A stretch of 64,000 nt of DNA, taken from Dipodascopsis uninucleata var. uninucleata. Taxonomy: Eukaryota > Ascomycota > Lipomycetes > Lipomycetales > Lipomycetaceae. The stretch is taken from the NCBI GenBank assembly GCA_030568195.1, contig JAJLTO010000003.1, forward strand, positions 332,501-396,500. The letters run 5' to 3'. The notes beneath the pieces are model-generated. The model saw only the letters and a list, made by a program, of their open reading frames with translations, had not been told where the DNA came from and searched no databases. The position numbers were made by a program, and so were the translations under genes. Numbering within the stretch: the first letter of the stretch is position 1; each line of letters begins with the position of its first letter. Shown one piece after another: positions 33,901 through 44,186 of the stretch.

Positions 33901-36900
33901 ATGGCTGTAGAGCTACTATTACCAACGCATTGGTAGCTGAGCTGTAGCAACAGTAGTCGGCTAATCTCGAATATTTGCCGTTGGAGTCCTGGAATATTTG
34001 GGACTTGAGCCATCAGCAGTAGAAAGTAAAGTTAGTTCCATAACCAGGACTACCAGCTGGATTTAGCGAAGGGACAACTAATTTAAGAGTAGCATGCGTT
34101 AGATAACCTTAAGTTGGCCACCGACGAGGGCCCTTGTAGCGGAGTAGCCGTGGTGGCCCTGACAGGGGAATTACAGTATATAGCAAAATATGCAGCGACT
34201 AATGGCATGTGAGACGACTTGAGTATCTATCTGTCGCGTACAGTCACTATGATTGGGCTATGGAGCTGAACATCAAACTCAAGTGCCAAATATGATAATG
34301 TGAAAAGCCATAGTCAGTGAATGGTTTTATCGGTTTTTCGGGTTTACCATTTTGTCTCTCCTCCCCGTCTATTTTCTTTTTTGTTTTTTTTTTTGCTAAA
34401 GGGAAAAGAAGTAGATATTAGGCAAAGCGTAGAGCGAAATTGAACACCGTATTACGGGACTCGTAGTCTACTAGCTACCCCCTTCGACAATATTATGAAG
34501 CTCTTGGTTTTAAGTCTAGTGGAATTCCACTTGCTAATTTTGGATTTAAACCTGGTTTCTATGCAGTACCTGCCACCTTCTCTTGCAAACAGGATAAATG
34601 TCTCGCGAAGTTGGCCCTAAAAATCCGTTATTCGCTTATAAAGGATGTCTCAGCAACCCCAAAGCGGTTCAGCAGCTTTAGCAGTGTTCCACCTTCCCGG
34701 ACACGGCAGCAGGCGAGATGCTTGTACCTCACTTCCTAGCAATTGGCAGAGTTGCAGGATCCACTGCTAGCCATCGCAGGTCCTGGCGTCGGGTAGTTTA
34801 CTATCAGTGGGCACGCTATCAGGCATACTTCTAGGAGAAGATAACGTCAAGACATTTCAAGCCCAATAAATAAATACGCGCTGAGGAGCAGTGCCATGTA
34901 TTCAACTAGCCAGCTGTATAGAGTGGCCAAGAGGGCGTAACTGTCTAATCTGCTGTTCTGCTCTTATCTTGCTCGGATGTGCGGACGATTAGCACAGACT
35001 AATTAATTGTTTGGCCCCACCAATTTATTGCGGGTGAGCAACCGGCAACTATATGTGGTTCCTCTGGCAGTTGCGTGTTTTGCCAGTATTCGCTTGCGTG
35101 CTCGTGGGTACGCGTTGAGCGCCCGGACTTAAAACGCCTGCTCAGGCAGCCATTGAGGCTTGAACGAAATGTAATCAAACATGGTCAAGCAAATGCGTGA
35201 GTGTCTTGTAGTGGGCGTTTACTTTTCGACGTCTGTCTTCTGTTGAACGAAGCTGCATGCGATGAATCTCAGATTGCAAGCCTCATAACATGTGTGCCTT
35301 GATATGCATGAGCGCATGACTGAGACAGCATTTTGTCAAAAACAAGCGACGAAGCTAGATACCGTTTAATTTTTATCCGTATGAATACCTTTTTCTAGTA
35401 TTTTGCGTGGCCACGTTCGGATCTCGCAAAGGGATGATCTGTTGCTGGATTTTCGTCATTTTGAGATCCTACGGGTGGGCCTGGCTATATCCCTAAACGC
35501 CGTATTGTCCATACCTGTTACGCTCATAGAGATGCTTCTGACTGCTGTTTTCGTGCTTGTTTTGGGCATCTACTTCTGCTTCTATCAATTTTACATTTAT
35601 TTTTTTTTATCTCTCTATACGTTTATTTTTTTGTATATGCATTATTGGTATTCACTGGCATTCGTTAGCATTACTGACGTCTATTTTCAATTTTTTTTTA
35701 TTTTTCCTGCTTCTGCCTCTATACTTTTCCTTTCTTCCGTAAACTTCGTCTACGTTCTGTTGGATTTGTACTGATTACTAATTATCCACTAATACAAGGA
35801 TTAATCGGGTTTTACGAACTATAAAATTGTGTCAGTAGTCAGTCCGAACGCAAATCCAGGTTATTGGAACTGCCTGCCATGGGTGTTTCTGGCATTTCAT
35901 CTTGGCTTGCGCCGAAAGTAGAAGGCGAAAACCGAAATGAGTGCTGAATATTACTCTTTTCAGCCCTCCGGGAGACCTAGTGGCTACAGAATGGACAAAA
36001 GAAAACGCGCTCTCATATTTAGACCTCAGCGACATATGAGTAGATCTCGCTACGCTGTTCAGTTCTGCTATGGCACAGGACTTAAATGTTAACAGTGCGA
36101 TTCAAATAACTCATCTCGACGCAGAACCCCTACTCATAAAGTCCGCTGTACAGTCCAAAGGCGCTTGTCCGGCACCGGCAGCTGCAATTGTTTTACGACG
36201 GTTCATGTGCCCGAGGAATTATACGCATAACGCGTGCCACACTGCCGATGTGTACAGGATAAGGAGTACTGCTCTGCTGTTAGCATTTTTGCGGTATTAA
36301 TATCAGTCAACAGCTCGGCTATATTAGCAGCAATGCCTAGCCCATTGGCACTACCCATTTTCCGTAGCAGGGGCCACTGCGCGAATGACTACTTCGCGCG
36401 GTCGCAGTATAATAGTAATTACAGAATACCATGCTTGCGTTGCTTGCATGGCTAGATACTGGGTACTACTGTAGAGCAAATACGAGTAGCGCGAGCCTTG
36501 CTTAGACACGCGAGGTTATGCCTGAAACCAATGGGTTCTTAGTAATACGTGTTACAGCTCCCAGACCTAATTAGTATATGTTTATTTACTTTTATCTGCA
36601 TTCGAAGTAATGTCTTAATTCACCCAATTCGCGCGCTATCGACTGTAGCACAAATTCCAAACATATTAGGATGAGATAATATGTCGTGTAATATATAATT
36701 AATATACACAGACAGACGGACGCAGATTTAAAGCCTAGGCGCAGTCTATGGCCCCTCTTCAGCATAGACTAGTATGTGTCAAAATCACATGTCAACAGCG
36801 GTGATTGGATCTCGCGGACCTTCTTGCCTACACGTATAAATGACTGAGTACGGAGAGTATCGGCACTGGGTCGCCCCGACTGAAGTCAAGTGGCTTATAG

Positions 36901-37202
36901 CGCACTCGATTAATCTCGTCTCTAAGAGCAAGTACTCTACAGGTGTCAAACGTTATGTAAATATGGACCTACGACGAATGCGTACTGCGCGCGCTCTCTA
37001 CACATTTTATATAGATATATTACTACTTTACTATAATGTTCCTATCAACTTTTGTTTGTCTTCAGTGACCTGACAAATATAAATACAAAAAATCTTATCC
37101 ACCGCCGTAGATGCGCGCACTAACACACAGACGCGCCGCGAAAAGAAGCGAATAAAGGACTTCTTTCGCAAGCTATCACCACAGCGAGTACCTGCAGTTT
37201 AT
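30109..37202. other. Gene desert B, upstream of the velvet gene
   Basis: About 7 kb between the velvet gene's 5' side and the 3' end of SRP40, with no convincing gene. It includes a TA/CATA microsatellite block and, near 30591-30670 on the minus strand, a 26-codon open stretch with an ATG ending at a GTGAGC donor, which is a weak candidate for a velvet start exon. From about 32 kb the DNA is mixed in composition with many CTAG/GCTA/AGCT words. T-rich hydrophobic frames near 35.4-35.8 kb look accidental. Its position suggests promoter and control DNA of the velvet gene. Confidence 0.55.
30852..31075. repeat. TA / CATA microsatellite block
   Basis: Runs of ACAT repeats (about 30883-30904) pass into an uninterrupted (TA)n tract of roughly 28 bases, then GATA-like units, and further TA runs near 30986-31002 and 31058-31080. 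It is simple sequence, likely length-variable, with no coding value. Confidence 0.9.
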
Positions 37203-38423
37203 CTAGTCTTCAAACTTGTATGATCCTGAGAGCAAGGTAATCGAGCCACCCCGATATGATCCTCTCTTCATCTTGTTCTTATTCTTGGTGAAGTCTTTGC
37301 CGCGCACTTGAAGAAGCTTCTCGTTCGCCTTCTCGCCCCACGTGCCCGCAGCTCCCTTGTACGAGTTGTCTTGAAGCTTTTGGTCCTCAAACTGTACTTT
37401 TTCTCTCTCTATTCTTGAGAATCTCTTTGGTCCTTGGTCACCAGCTACTGGCGTAGGCGTGCTCGTATCAGACTCGCTACTGGTTGCTGGCCTCTTTGCC
37501 GGTTCTTCGCTCTCGGTTTCTTCACGTTTGCGCTTGTTAGAGCTCTTTGACTCGACCTTCTCTTCTTCTGAATCAGAGGACGAGTCAGAATCATCCTCTG
37601 AGGATTCTGAGGCGCTGCTACTACTTTTGTCGCTGTCATCGTTCGAAGACTCGCTATCACTAGATTCACTTGAACTCTCCGAACTCTCACTGTCATCTGA
37701 GCTTGCTTCACGGGACTCGCTCTCACTGTCCTTTTTAGCTTGCTCTTCGCTAGAACTTTCGTCGCCTGATTCGCTGTCACTCTCGCTAGTAGAGCTCCCT
37801 CCGCTGGAACTTTCGTCGCCTGATTCACTGTCGCTGCTGGAGCTGGAGCTTCCATCGTCAGTATTCTCGTCACTTGAACTCTCGTCGCTTGAGCTTTCGT
37901 CGCTTGAGCTTTCGTCACTTGAGCTTTCGTCACTTGAGCTTTCGTCGCTGGAGCTTTCGTCACTTGAGCTTTCGTCACTTGAGCTTTCACCGCTTGCGCT
38001 ATGGCTGTTATTGAGACCCTTGTCACCTTTGGTTTTAACTCTATTTTTAAGGCCGCTACTTTTCTTGTCCGGCATATCGTCGCTTGGATCATTGGAATCA
38101 TTGTCTTCACTGTTGCTACTATCGCTGTCATCGTCTTCACTGCTATCACTGTCGTCATCATTTTCTTCGCTTCCATCGTCGCTCTTTTCGTCCTTGTCGT
38201 TTTCTCCGTCAGCCAGCTCAGCAATCGTCTTTCCTTTTTTCCAGAGATAATAAATCAACTCAAGAGGTATGTCAACCTCTTCCTCGAAATTGACTTGTTT
38301 AAATTCTTCTCTGGACTCTACTTCTTTACGCAGCGCTTTGGCACTTCGTTTTAGCCCATGTCTATCTAATAGCCCGTAGATATACGGAAAAAGTGCAGCT
38401 ACGGCATCATTCTGACTCTCCAT
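37203..38423 (-). CDS. SRP40: SRP40 / Nopp140-like nucleolar phosphoprotein
   Basis: A 406-residue intronless gene, the same length as yeast Srp40. Srp40/NOLC1 proteins are chaperones of snoRNPs and shuttle between nucleolus and cytoplasm. The N-terminus is LisH-like (LFPYIYGLLDRHGLKRSAKAL, shown here in part). The middle, about residues 75-300, is Ser/Asp/Glu repeat sequence, a target of casein kinase 2, and includes eight exact ESSSD units. The conserved SRP40 C-terminal domain lies at about 335-406: PKRFSRIEREKVQFED, GAAGTWGEKANEKLL, VRGKDFTKNKNKMKRGSY and the end SGSYKFED. It is divergent from the gene at 38800, 376 bp away. Confidence 0.95.
   Translation of the reverse strand: MESQNDAVAALFPYIYGLLDRHGLKRSAKALRKEVESREEFKQVNFEEEVDIPLELIYYLWKKGKTIAELADGENDKDEKSDDGSEENDDDSDSSEDDDSDSSNSEDNDSNDPSDDMPDKKSSGLKNRVKTKGDKGLNNSHSASGESSSDESSSDESSSDESSSDESSSDESSSDESSSDESSSDENTDDGSSSSSSDSESGDESSSGGSSTSESDSESGDESSSEEQAKKDSESESREASSDDSESSESSSESSDSESSNDDSDKSSSSASESSEDDSDSSSDSEEEKVESKSSNKRKREETESEEPAKRPATSSESDTSTPTPVAGDQGPKRFSRIEREKVQFEDQKLQDNSYKGAAGTWGEKANEKLLQVRGKDFTKNKNKMKRGSYRGGSITLLSGSYKFED
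37866..37990 (-). repeat. 15-bp minisatellite inside SRP40
   Basis: About eight tandem 15-bp units with the core GAGCTTTCGTCACTT encode eight ESSSD repeats. Units differ by one or two silent changes. Such in-frame repeats expand and contract easily, so length may vary between strains. Confidence 0.85.
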
Positions 38424-38799
38424 TTCTATAGCTAGCAGTTTTTCTATTTTTTATTATTTTATTCTAATGTCTATGCAGATATTCTAAGGTCAATTTTTTT
38501 TTCTTTTAGAATGCTATATTCACGACTAGTCAAATCACTTGCAGATGAAATTTGTTTTACTTAATCGAAAATTTTTTTTCAGTTTTGTCCCAATCTCAAG
38601 AGTGTGGCGATTGTGGCCAATAGATGTGGCTGCATATAATTACCCTCCCAAATTATGCGTAGCAGAGTATAACACCTACTCCTACTTCCAAGTTAGTCTC
38701 GGTAGCATAATTGAGACTCTTGTCTTTGAGATAATCCAACTTTGGTGACTTCTGACCTACCGAATTAGGCTCTCTTGACTGTTAGACGAAGTATCCAGG
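38424..38799. promoter_or_regulatory. Divergent promoter of SRP40 and the gene at 38800
   Basis: 376 bases between two head-to-head starts, T-rich on the + strand; no named element recognised. Confidence 0.45.
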
Positions 38800-39537
38800 A
38801 TGTCGAAGCAAGGAGCACATTCAGGCAGAGTATCTGATCATGCAAATAGCGATGCCCATGATGTGCTACACCAGCAGATGTTCAAATCAATTTCCTTAAC
38901 AATGCCGGAGCAATATGCTGCTCATCACCGGCACGCAAGAGTAAAGCCAGATGATGATGATGACACCTCTGCATTAGATCCATTAGACTTAGCCAACAAT
39001 GTCAACGATAACAATGGCACAAGCTATAATAATAACAGTGGAAGCAACGATACCCGACCAACTCTGCGCGAGAATTTTAGAACGCAGTCTCAAACAAATC
39101 TCAAAAGCTCGCAAGTAAGCCAAGACGATGCTTTTATCGAGAGTTACTACGGTGGAAATGCGCAGGATACTGGAAAATCAGAAAACGAAAAGGACGAGGA
39201 TGACACAGACTCAGTGTCATCATGTTTTCATAAACTTACAGTTGGTACCGCGGTCGATATCGCTGGTATTGAGGAAGTGCTAGAGCAGTTTTCTTGGAAT
39301 AATAGAGGGTCATCTAGACAGCTTGAACAACAAATTCTAGCTGAGATAAATAACATAGACAGTTCTAATGTACGTGTTTTATCAGTTCCGGTAACAGATT
39401 CGGCAGAATCTCGCGCTCTCGTTAGTCAACTTGAGAAAGGGATTGATCTTTGTACAGCGCTGCAACGTAAACTGGAGCTGGTACGACTCCAGCTAGAATT
39501 GGTCAATCCGCTAGGAAAACGTCCAGGCTTATCATAA
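38800..39537 (+). CDS. Acidic disordered protein with a Sec3-like helical end
   Basis: A 245-residue intronless gene with ATG at 38800. Residues 1-145 are low complexity and rich in Asp, Asn, Ser and Gln, with a run of Asp near residue 50. The last 95 residues are helical: GIEEVLEQFSWNN, RQLEQQILAEINNIDSSNV, then SAESRALVSQLEKGID and LQRKLELVRLQLELV. This order (a helix with Phe-Trp, a helix ending in the Asn-Val/Asn-Ile turn, two further helices) resembles the helical region after the PH-like domain in exocyst subunit Sec3. Here there is no PH-like domain before it and no C-terminal exocyst bundle after it. I offer the Sec3 likeness as a pattern, not an assignment. The gene is convergent with NIMM, 125 bp apart. 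Confidence 0.65.
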   Translation: MSKQGAHSGRVSDHANSDAHDVLHQQMFKSISLTMPEQYAAHHRHARVKPDDDDDTSALDPLDLANNVNDNNGTSYNNNSGSNDTRPTLRENFRTQSQTNLKSSQVSQDDAFIESYYGGNAQDTGKSENEKDEDDTDSVSSCFHKLTVGTAVDIAGIEEVLEQFSWNNRGSSRQLEQQILAEINNIDSSNVRVLSVPVTDSAESRALVSQLEKGIDLCTALQRKLELVRLQLELVNPLGKRPGLS

Positions 39538-39662
39538 CTTGGCATTGCATTTCATACTTTTTATTTGTATATATTATGTTTTACTCTGAGAATTCGATTT
39601 TGTTCATAATTATTTTATTTATGTATGTATCTTCAAGCTCGACTAACGAAATAATGGATTAC

Positions 39663-40256
39663 TTAGTCATCCCAAGAGCGATTTATCTATAGAAAATCAT
39701 GTTAATAAACAGTAGAACTCCAGCCAACGTAATATTGGTAGATCAAACTATACATACCCGCCATGCAGAAGATGTCTTAAAAGACTCAGGCGCTTTAATC
39801 GTGTCATCCTGCTTCATGTATTTACCAGTCAATCGGACATCTCTCTCCATCACTAGATCCAGCCACGGAGGCAACCATATTAATATCAATACGTCTAAAA
39901 AACTAATATATAATCAAGCACTCACTCAGGTAATCCCATTTATCAGGATGCATTCGTCTGTGGTTATCAGTTTTGATAGAGTTGAACAAAGTCATACCAC
40001 CACCAGCAACTCCAAACATCTAGTACATCGATATGTTAGCAAGACATCCGAATCGTCCTGTCACTAAACCAACTACAAAGTTTCTAAAAATCATATAACT
40101 ATAGGCAATTCACAACTATTATCCAATACCGCGATACTGCCAGAAATTATATCAAGAAAACTATCCATAATGAAAGCATAAAAAGGGCCCCTAATCATAT
40201 ATAACATTTTCTTCTCGCTCTCTTAATCCGCACGCTTACCCCAATAATAACGGCAT
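39663..40256 (-). CDS. NIMM: Complex I MWFE-type subunit (NDUFA1 homologue), five exons
   Basis: Assembled from minus-strand exons 40240-40256 (17 nt), 40065-40083 (19 nt), 39926-40019, 39758-39852 and 39663-39686. Phases agree and the gene ends in TAA, giving 82 residues. NDUFA1 is a small one-span subunit of the complex I membrane arm. The N-terminal membrane segment (VVGLMFGVAGGGMTLF), a basic stretch, and the family core WDYLMMERDVRLTGKY match fungal and animal MWFE proteins (compare WSLMERDRRISG in mammals). The fungal-type tail APESFKTSSAWRINRSWDD follows. Introns are 156, 45, 73 and 71 nt; branch GCTAAC is seen in the 45-nt intron. The donor of that intron (GTGACA) is weak, so this joint is the least certain. 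Confidence 0.85.
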
Positions 40257-41111
40257 ATGGCAACAATGCCTCAAAGGGAATCATCTTTACTGCAAGGACA
40301 CTGTAAATGTATAGTCAATAGGTGTTATGTCCCAAGGAAATATAAATATTATCTCCTGTATCTGCAAAAAAAATTCTCTACACTTGGTTTTATCGTTCCG
40401 TCACTCATTCGGTTTCTACAGTCTCTTCACCATCGAGGCTAGGGCAAAAATGTCGTAGTTTCGACCAAGTGAACCTCCATTCTTACCACAATTTCTCGTC
40501 GTTCTATTGGTTACATGGCTCAGGATTAGACCGGGTAACAACTGAAATACGTTGGACCAGTTTTACAATACAATATAATGTACAATACCCTTAATTTGGT
40601 GATTACAGCGACGGTTTCTGTGTTTCCTGTGATAGCAGGACCCATACGCGGAAATACGATCAGAACAGTTACCGATGACGAACAAGTAGTCTGTTATTAG
40701 AAAACTGGTTCAAAAGTAGCATACAGTAAGCTTCTTACATTTATAGTGTTAGTTAAGATTAGGAAGAAAAGGTGCAGTAGATCTTATTTTCTAGCACTTC
40801 TAGATGATAGCAGATTAAGGCTGAACAAGTGAGGAGGAACTCGCGAGGGGCTGGTATCTTTGACGACACACTCAGTTCTGTATTAGCATATTAACATATC
40901 CAGGCTATTGATACTGGATTCGATACACCACCAATCGAATATTCATAAATACAAAAGAAGTTTCCCGGATTTAGTAAGGCTGTTATTCTTGGTGTTGATA
41001 GAAATTTATCACTCGGACCGTTGTGCTAGAAAATTCAATATTCAAGCAGAGCTAATCTGTGCTTTGAACTGATTACGTTAGGGGTTCTTTGTGCCTAGGC
41101 AGGCTTGCCAA
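40257..41111. promoter_or_regulatory. Divergent promoter region of NIMM and SAS3-type gene
   Basis: 855 bases between head-to-head starts. A GTTAGGGGTTC element lies at 41077-41087, 25 bp before the MYST start; on the other strand it resembles the paired motif before TBF1. No other element or gene was recognised. Confidence 0.45.
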
Positions 41112-44100
41112 ATGGATGAACGTGCTCAGCGGGCACTTAGACGACAGCAAAACAGCAACGGAACAACTACTGAAGATGAGTTCACCGCGAGAATAGACAG
41201 TACGGCGAATATCAATCATAGCAATGATTCCAACAACAAGAATGGCAAAGCTGAACGCGAGAATCTAGTGACGACTTCAGTACAATCTAACAAAACCCGA
41301 GGGTCATCTTCTCGAGTATCCAGTCCACTGTCATCGCCACCTGTTGTGCCGGCGTCGCCATCGATACGTACAAATTCTGGTGTATTGTGTTTCATCTGTG
41401 GAGAAAATAAAGAGCAACCAACTGTCGAATGTTCAACATGTAGAAGTTTCAGAGTTCATGCGAATTGCTCAAGAGCTGACGTATGGATGTGTCCGAACTG
41501 CTTAAATACACGGAGCCGCGCGTCAAGATCCTTACGTTCTAGAGAAGTGGACGACTCGATCCTTAACAGGGTATCTAACTCTGCTAACGAGCTTAATCCA
41601 AAATCGAGACAACATAAAATACAGCTGCAATCGGAATCTTCCGCAAATATAGAGGAACGCGATTCTTTTGAGAAAGAGTCATTCGATGGTGCAGTTAAAT
41701 ATCATACGAGAAACTCTGAAGGTAGCAAAAAAATCAAATCAAATCAACGAAGCAGAAGTTCTCAAGAACCTGAAGTAAAACAATTAAAACCAATACAGCT
41801 AAGATCTTCTAGACGTCATGCTCCAAAATTGCTGAACAATCAGCAGCAGCACTCGATAGTATCCTTGCAAACTTCATCTTCTAGTAATAGGCACTATCAA
41901 ACCCAAGGTGTTCCCCGATTACGCGTTCGACAACCTGTGAATTATGGAACAATCGGATCGCCCTCTACTACTGTATCTGCTTCGAACACTGTAACTCGCA
42001 GGAGAGGTCGTCCACGAAAATATGCTCTTGACGATCCGCGATCACGATCTAACAAACGACATCGTGTCACCCTTAAATCGGACTCTCTTTTCAGGCTATT
42101 TTCAGACGATGAAGATGATTATACTGTATACGATAAAGAGAATGATCGCGGCAATAGCTATTATAGTAAAACGTTGGCCGACAACTTCCGAAGTGCCAAG
42201 AGCAAATATATACAATTTTCAAAATCAAGCACTTCATATCTTGCGAAATTCAATCTAGCAGCGCTGGCATCTCATGTTGACATACACGTTAATAACCTGG
42301 CAATATCAGGATATATGTCATTCGACCAGACATATAAATATAAATATATATATAAAACCCAGAATTCTGATTCTGAAAGAGATGAAGCAGAGAGACCTTA
42401 TGGAGGTATGTTGACAGCGGCTCAAGCTAATACTGCTAGAACAGTACCGAGTGTAGAGGATAAAATGATGTTCGGCAAGTCACTGTTGCTTGCATGTCAT
42501 AAAGAGCGATTGGACCGAAAGTATCAGAAATTCCTACCGATTTCATCTGCATCGATAGCTAGCAGCGACAGCAATATCCAAACAAATAGTCATTATCATT
42601 CTTCAGATAATAGTGCAGACGAAGACGAAATTTCTGACTCTTGGATGCTCTCGACCTCGTCTGCACCCAGTGTCAGTACCTCGCCGTCTGTTGCTTCAGA
42701 ATCTGATGCCATTGGCGGAACCTCAGATAGCGAATCCGAAGGAGACATAGGAAGTAATATGAATAGCCCTGCAAATTTGGGATCGAAAATACAAGCGATC
42801 CGCTTTGGTACCATGGAGATAAAGACTTGGTATACTGCGCCGTACCCGGAAGAGTATAGCAGAAGGCCAATTATTTATATATGTGAATACTGCCTCAAAT
42901 ACATGCCTACAGAGTACGTTTACTGGCGACATCAAGTCAAGTGTCAAATGCGCCATCCTCCAGGTGACGAAATCTATCGTTCGGGTAGAATTTCAGTGTT
43001 TGAGGTGGATGGTCGTAAGAACCAACTTTATTGTCAAAATCTTTGCCTACTTGCCAAATTGTTTCTCGGATCAAAGACTTTGTATTACGATGTTGAGCCC
43101 TTTTTGTTTTATATAATGACTGAGCAGCGCGAGAAAGATCTTTTAGGTGGTTGTCATTTTATTGGCTATTTTTCGAAAGAGAAGCGTCCATCATCTGCTT
43201 ACAACGTCTCGTGCATTCTTACGCTCCCGATCCATCAACGAAAAGGATATGGCAATTTTCTTATTTCTTTTTCATATCTTCTAAGCAGGTCTGAAAACAA
43301 AGAAGGTACACCAGAGAAGCCGCTCTCAGATTTGGGCCTTATGTCATACAGGAATTATTGGAAACTTACGATGGCGTACGTGCTTCGTGACTTGTTTATA
43401 AATAAAGCGCAAGAAAAATCCTGCTCGATTTCTGAGATGTCTAAACGTACTGGAATGACTAACGACGACGTTATTTGTGGTCTTGAATATCTGAATGCTA
43501 TTGTTCGAGATCCTAATAGTGGTACTTATGCTATTCGGGTGGATACAACTTTGATTCAAAAGGTTATCTCTGACTGGGAAAGCAAAGGATATATTACTTT
43601 AGAGCCCGAAAATTTGATCTGGAGTCCTGTAGACGTTGGTCGTTCAGGCGGAATTAACTCACTCTTCTATGCGTCTATAGCAGCTCTACCAAATAGCAGT
43701 CGTCTGAATAGTACTATAACTCATGATGGAGCTGAGGAAACTGCAGAATACGAGGAAGTAGATGAGTTAGTTTCGCCGCAAGACTTTAGGATTGTGCCTC
43801 CACAGACTCTTGCAGGCGTCTCTCGTCCAGGACTTTGGACACTGGATCATCGTGTAGATCATTTACAGACTATGCTAGAGACTCCTATGACATATGCTGC
43901 TAGCAGAGATGATGAGACCGTCGCGTCTATTCGTGCTACTAGAAGTAGTCGCCGACGGGCTCAAGGTGAAAAAGATTTTTCTGATACAGTGATAAGCGTG
44001 CGAAAGAATAATTCACAAAATGGCCGCGTTGCTGTTGTTTCATATGATGAAATAAATGAAAGCAATGAATCTGCGTCGATATCACTAACAGAGGATGCTC

Positions 44101-44186
44101 CCAGGAGGAGTAACCGACTTGCAAGTGCGGCTTCTGATGTTGTTTTAGCATCACCATCAAGAAGAGTCCTTAGGCCGCATCATTAG
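41112..44186 (+). CDS. SAS3: MYST histone acetyltransferase with PHD finger (Sas3/KAT6 type)
   Basis: From ATG 41112 the product is 1024 residues in one exon; the frame is open a little upstream without ATG, so a short 5' exon is possible. Sas3/KAT6 enzymes acetylate histone H3 as part of NuA3. Domains in order: a PHD-like zinc finger near 92-136 (CFICGENK, CSTCRSFRVHANCS, VWMCPNC), an AT-hook near 300 (RRRGRPRKY), acidic patches, then the MYST domain near 560-840. Within it are the C2HC finger (YICEYCLKYMPTEYVYWRHQ, then KC), the catalytic Cys in YNVSCILTLP, the acetyl-CoA loop QRKGYGNFLI, and the Glu in TPEKPLSDLG. A winged-helix-like tail (MTNDDVICGLEYLNAI) follows, then a disordered basic end. 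The PHD-MYST layout favours Sas3/KAT6 over Esa1 (which has a chromo-like domain); the exact orthologue is inferred. Confidence 0.9.
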   Translation: MDERAQRALRRQQNSNGTTTEDEFTARIDSTANINHSNDSNNKNGKAERENLVTTSVQSNKTRGSSSRVSSPLSSPPVVPASPSIRTNSGVLCFICGENKEQPTVECSTCRSFRVHANCSRADVWMCPNCLNTRSRASRSLRSREVDDSILNRVSNSANELNPKSRQHKIQLQSESSANIEERDSFEKESFDGAVKYHTRNSEGSKKIKSNQRSRSSQEPEVKQLKPIQLRSSRRHAPKLLNNQQQHSIVSLQTSSSSNRHYQTQGVPRLRVRQPVNYGTIGSPSTTVSASNTVTRRRGRPRKYALDDPRSRSNKRHRVTLKSDSLFRLFSDDEDDYTVYDKENDRGNSYYSKTLADNFRSAKSKYIQFSKSSTSYLAKFNLAALASHVDIHVNNLAISGYMSFDQTYKYKYIYKTQNSDSERDEAERPYGGMLTAAQANTARTVPSVEDKMMFGKSLLLACHKERLDRKYQKFLPISSASIASSDSNIQTNSHYHSSDNSADEDEISDSWMLSTSSAPSVSTSPSVASESDAIGGTSDSESEGDIGSNMNSPANLGSKIQAIRFGTMEIKTWYTAPYPEEYSRRPIIYICEYCLKYMPTEYVYWRHQVKCQMRHPPGDEIYRSGRISVFEVDGRKNQLYCQNLCLLAKLFLGSKTLYYDVEPFLFYIMTEQREKDLLGGCHFIGYFSKEKRPSSAYNVSCILTLPIHQRKGYGNFLISFSYLLSRSENKEGTPEKPLSDLGLMSYRNYWKLTMAYVLRDLFINKAQEKSCSISEMSKRTGMTNDDVICGLEYLNAIVRDPNSGTYAIRVDTTLIQKVISDWESKGYITLEPENLIWSPVDVGRSGGINSLFYASIAALPNSSRLNSTITHDGAEETAEYEEVDELVSPQDFRIVPPQTLAGVSRPGLWTLDHRVDHLQTMLETPMTYAASRDDETVASIRATRSSRRRAQGEKDFSDTVISVRKNNSQNGRVAVVSYDEINESNESASISLTEDAPRRSNRLASAASDVVLASPSRRVLRPHH

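Noticed and set aside
35403-35774. Hydrophobic 123-codon frame in desert B
   Set aside because: It begins at a TTG, runs through T-rich tracts that give Phe/Leu/Tyr by chance, and has no domain or splice support.
37459-38250. Long Ser/Leu-rich open frame on the + strand opposite SRP40
   Set aside because: It is the antisense shadow of the Ser/Asp repeats of SRP40; codon pattern and composition are dictated by the repeat.
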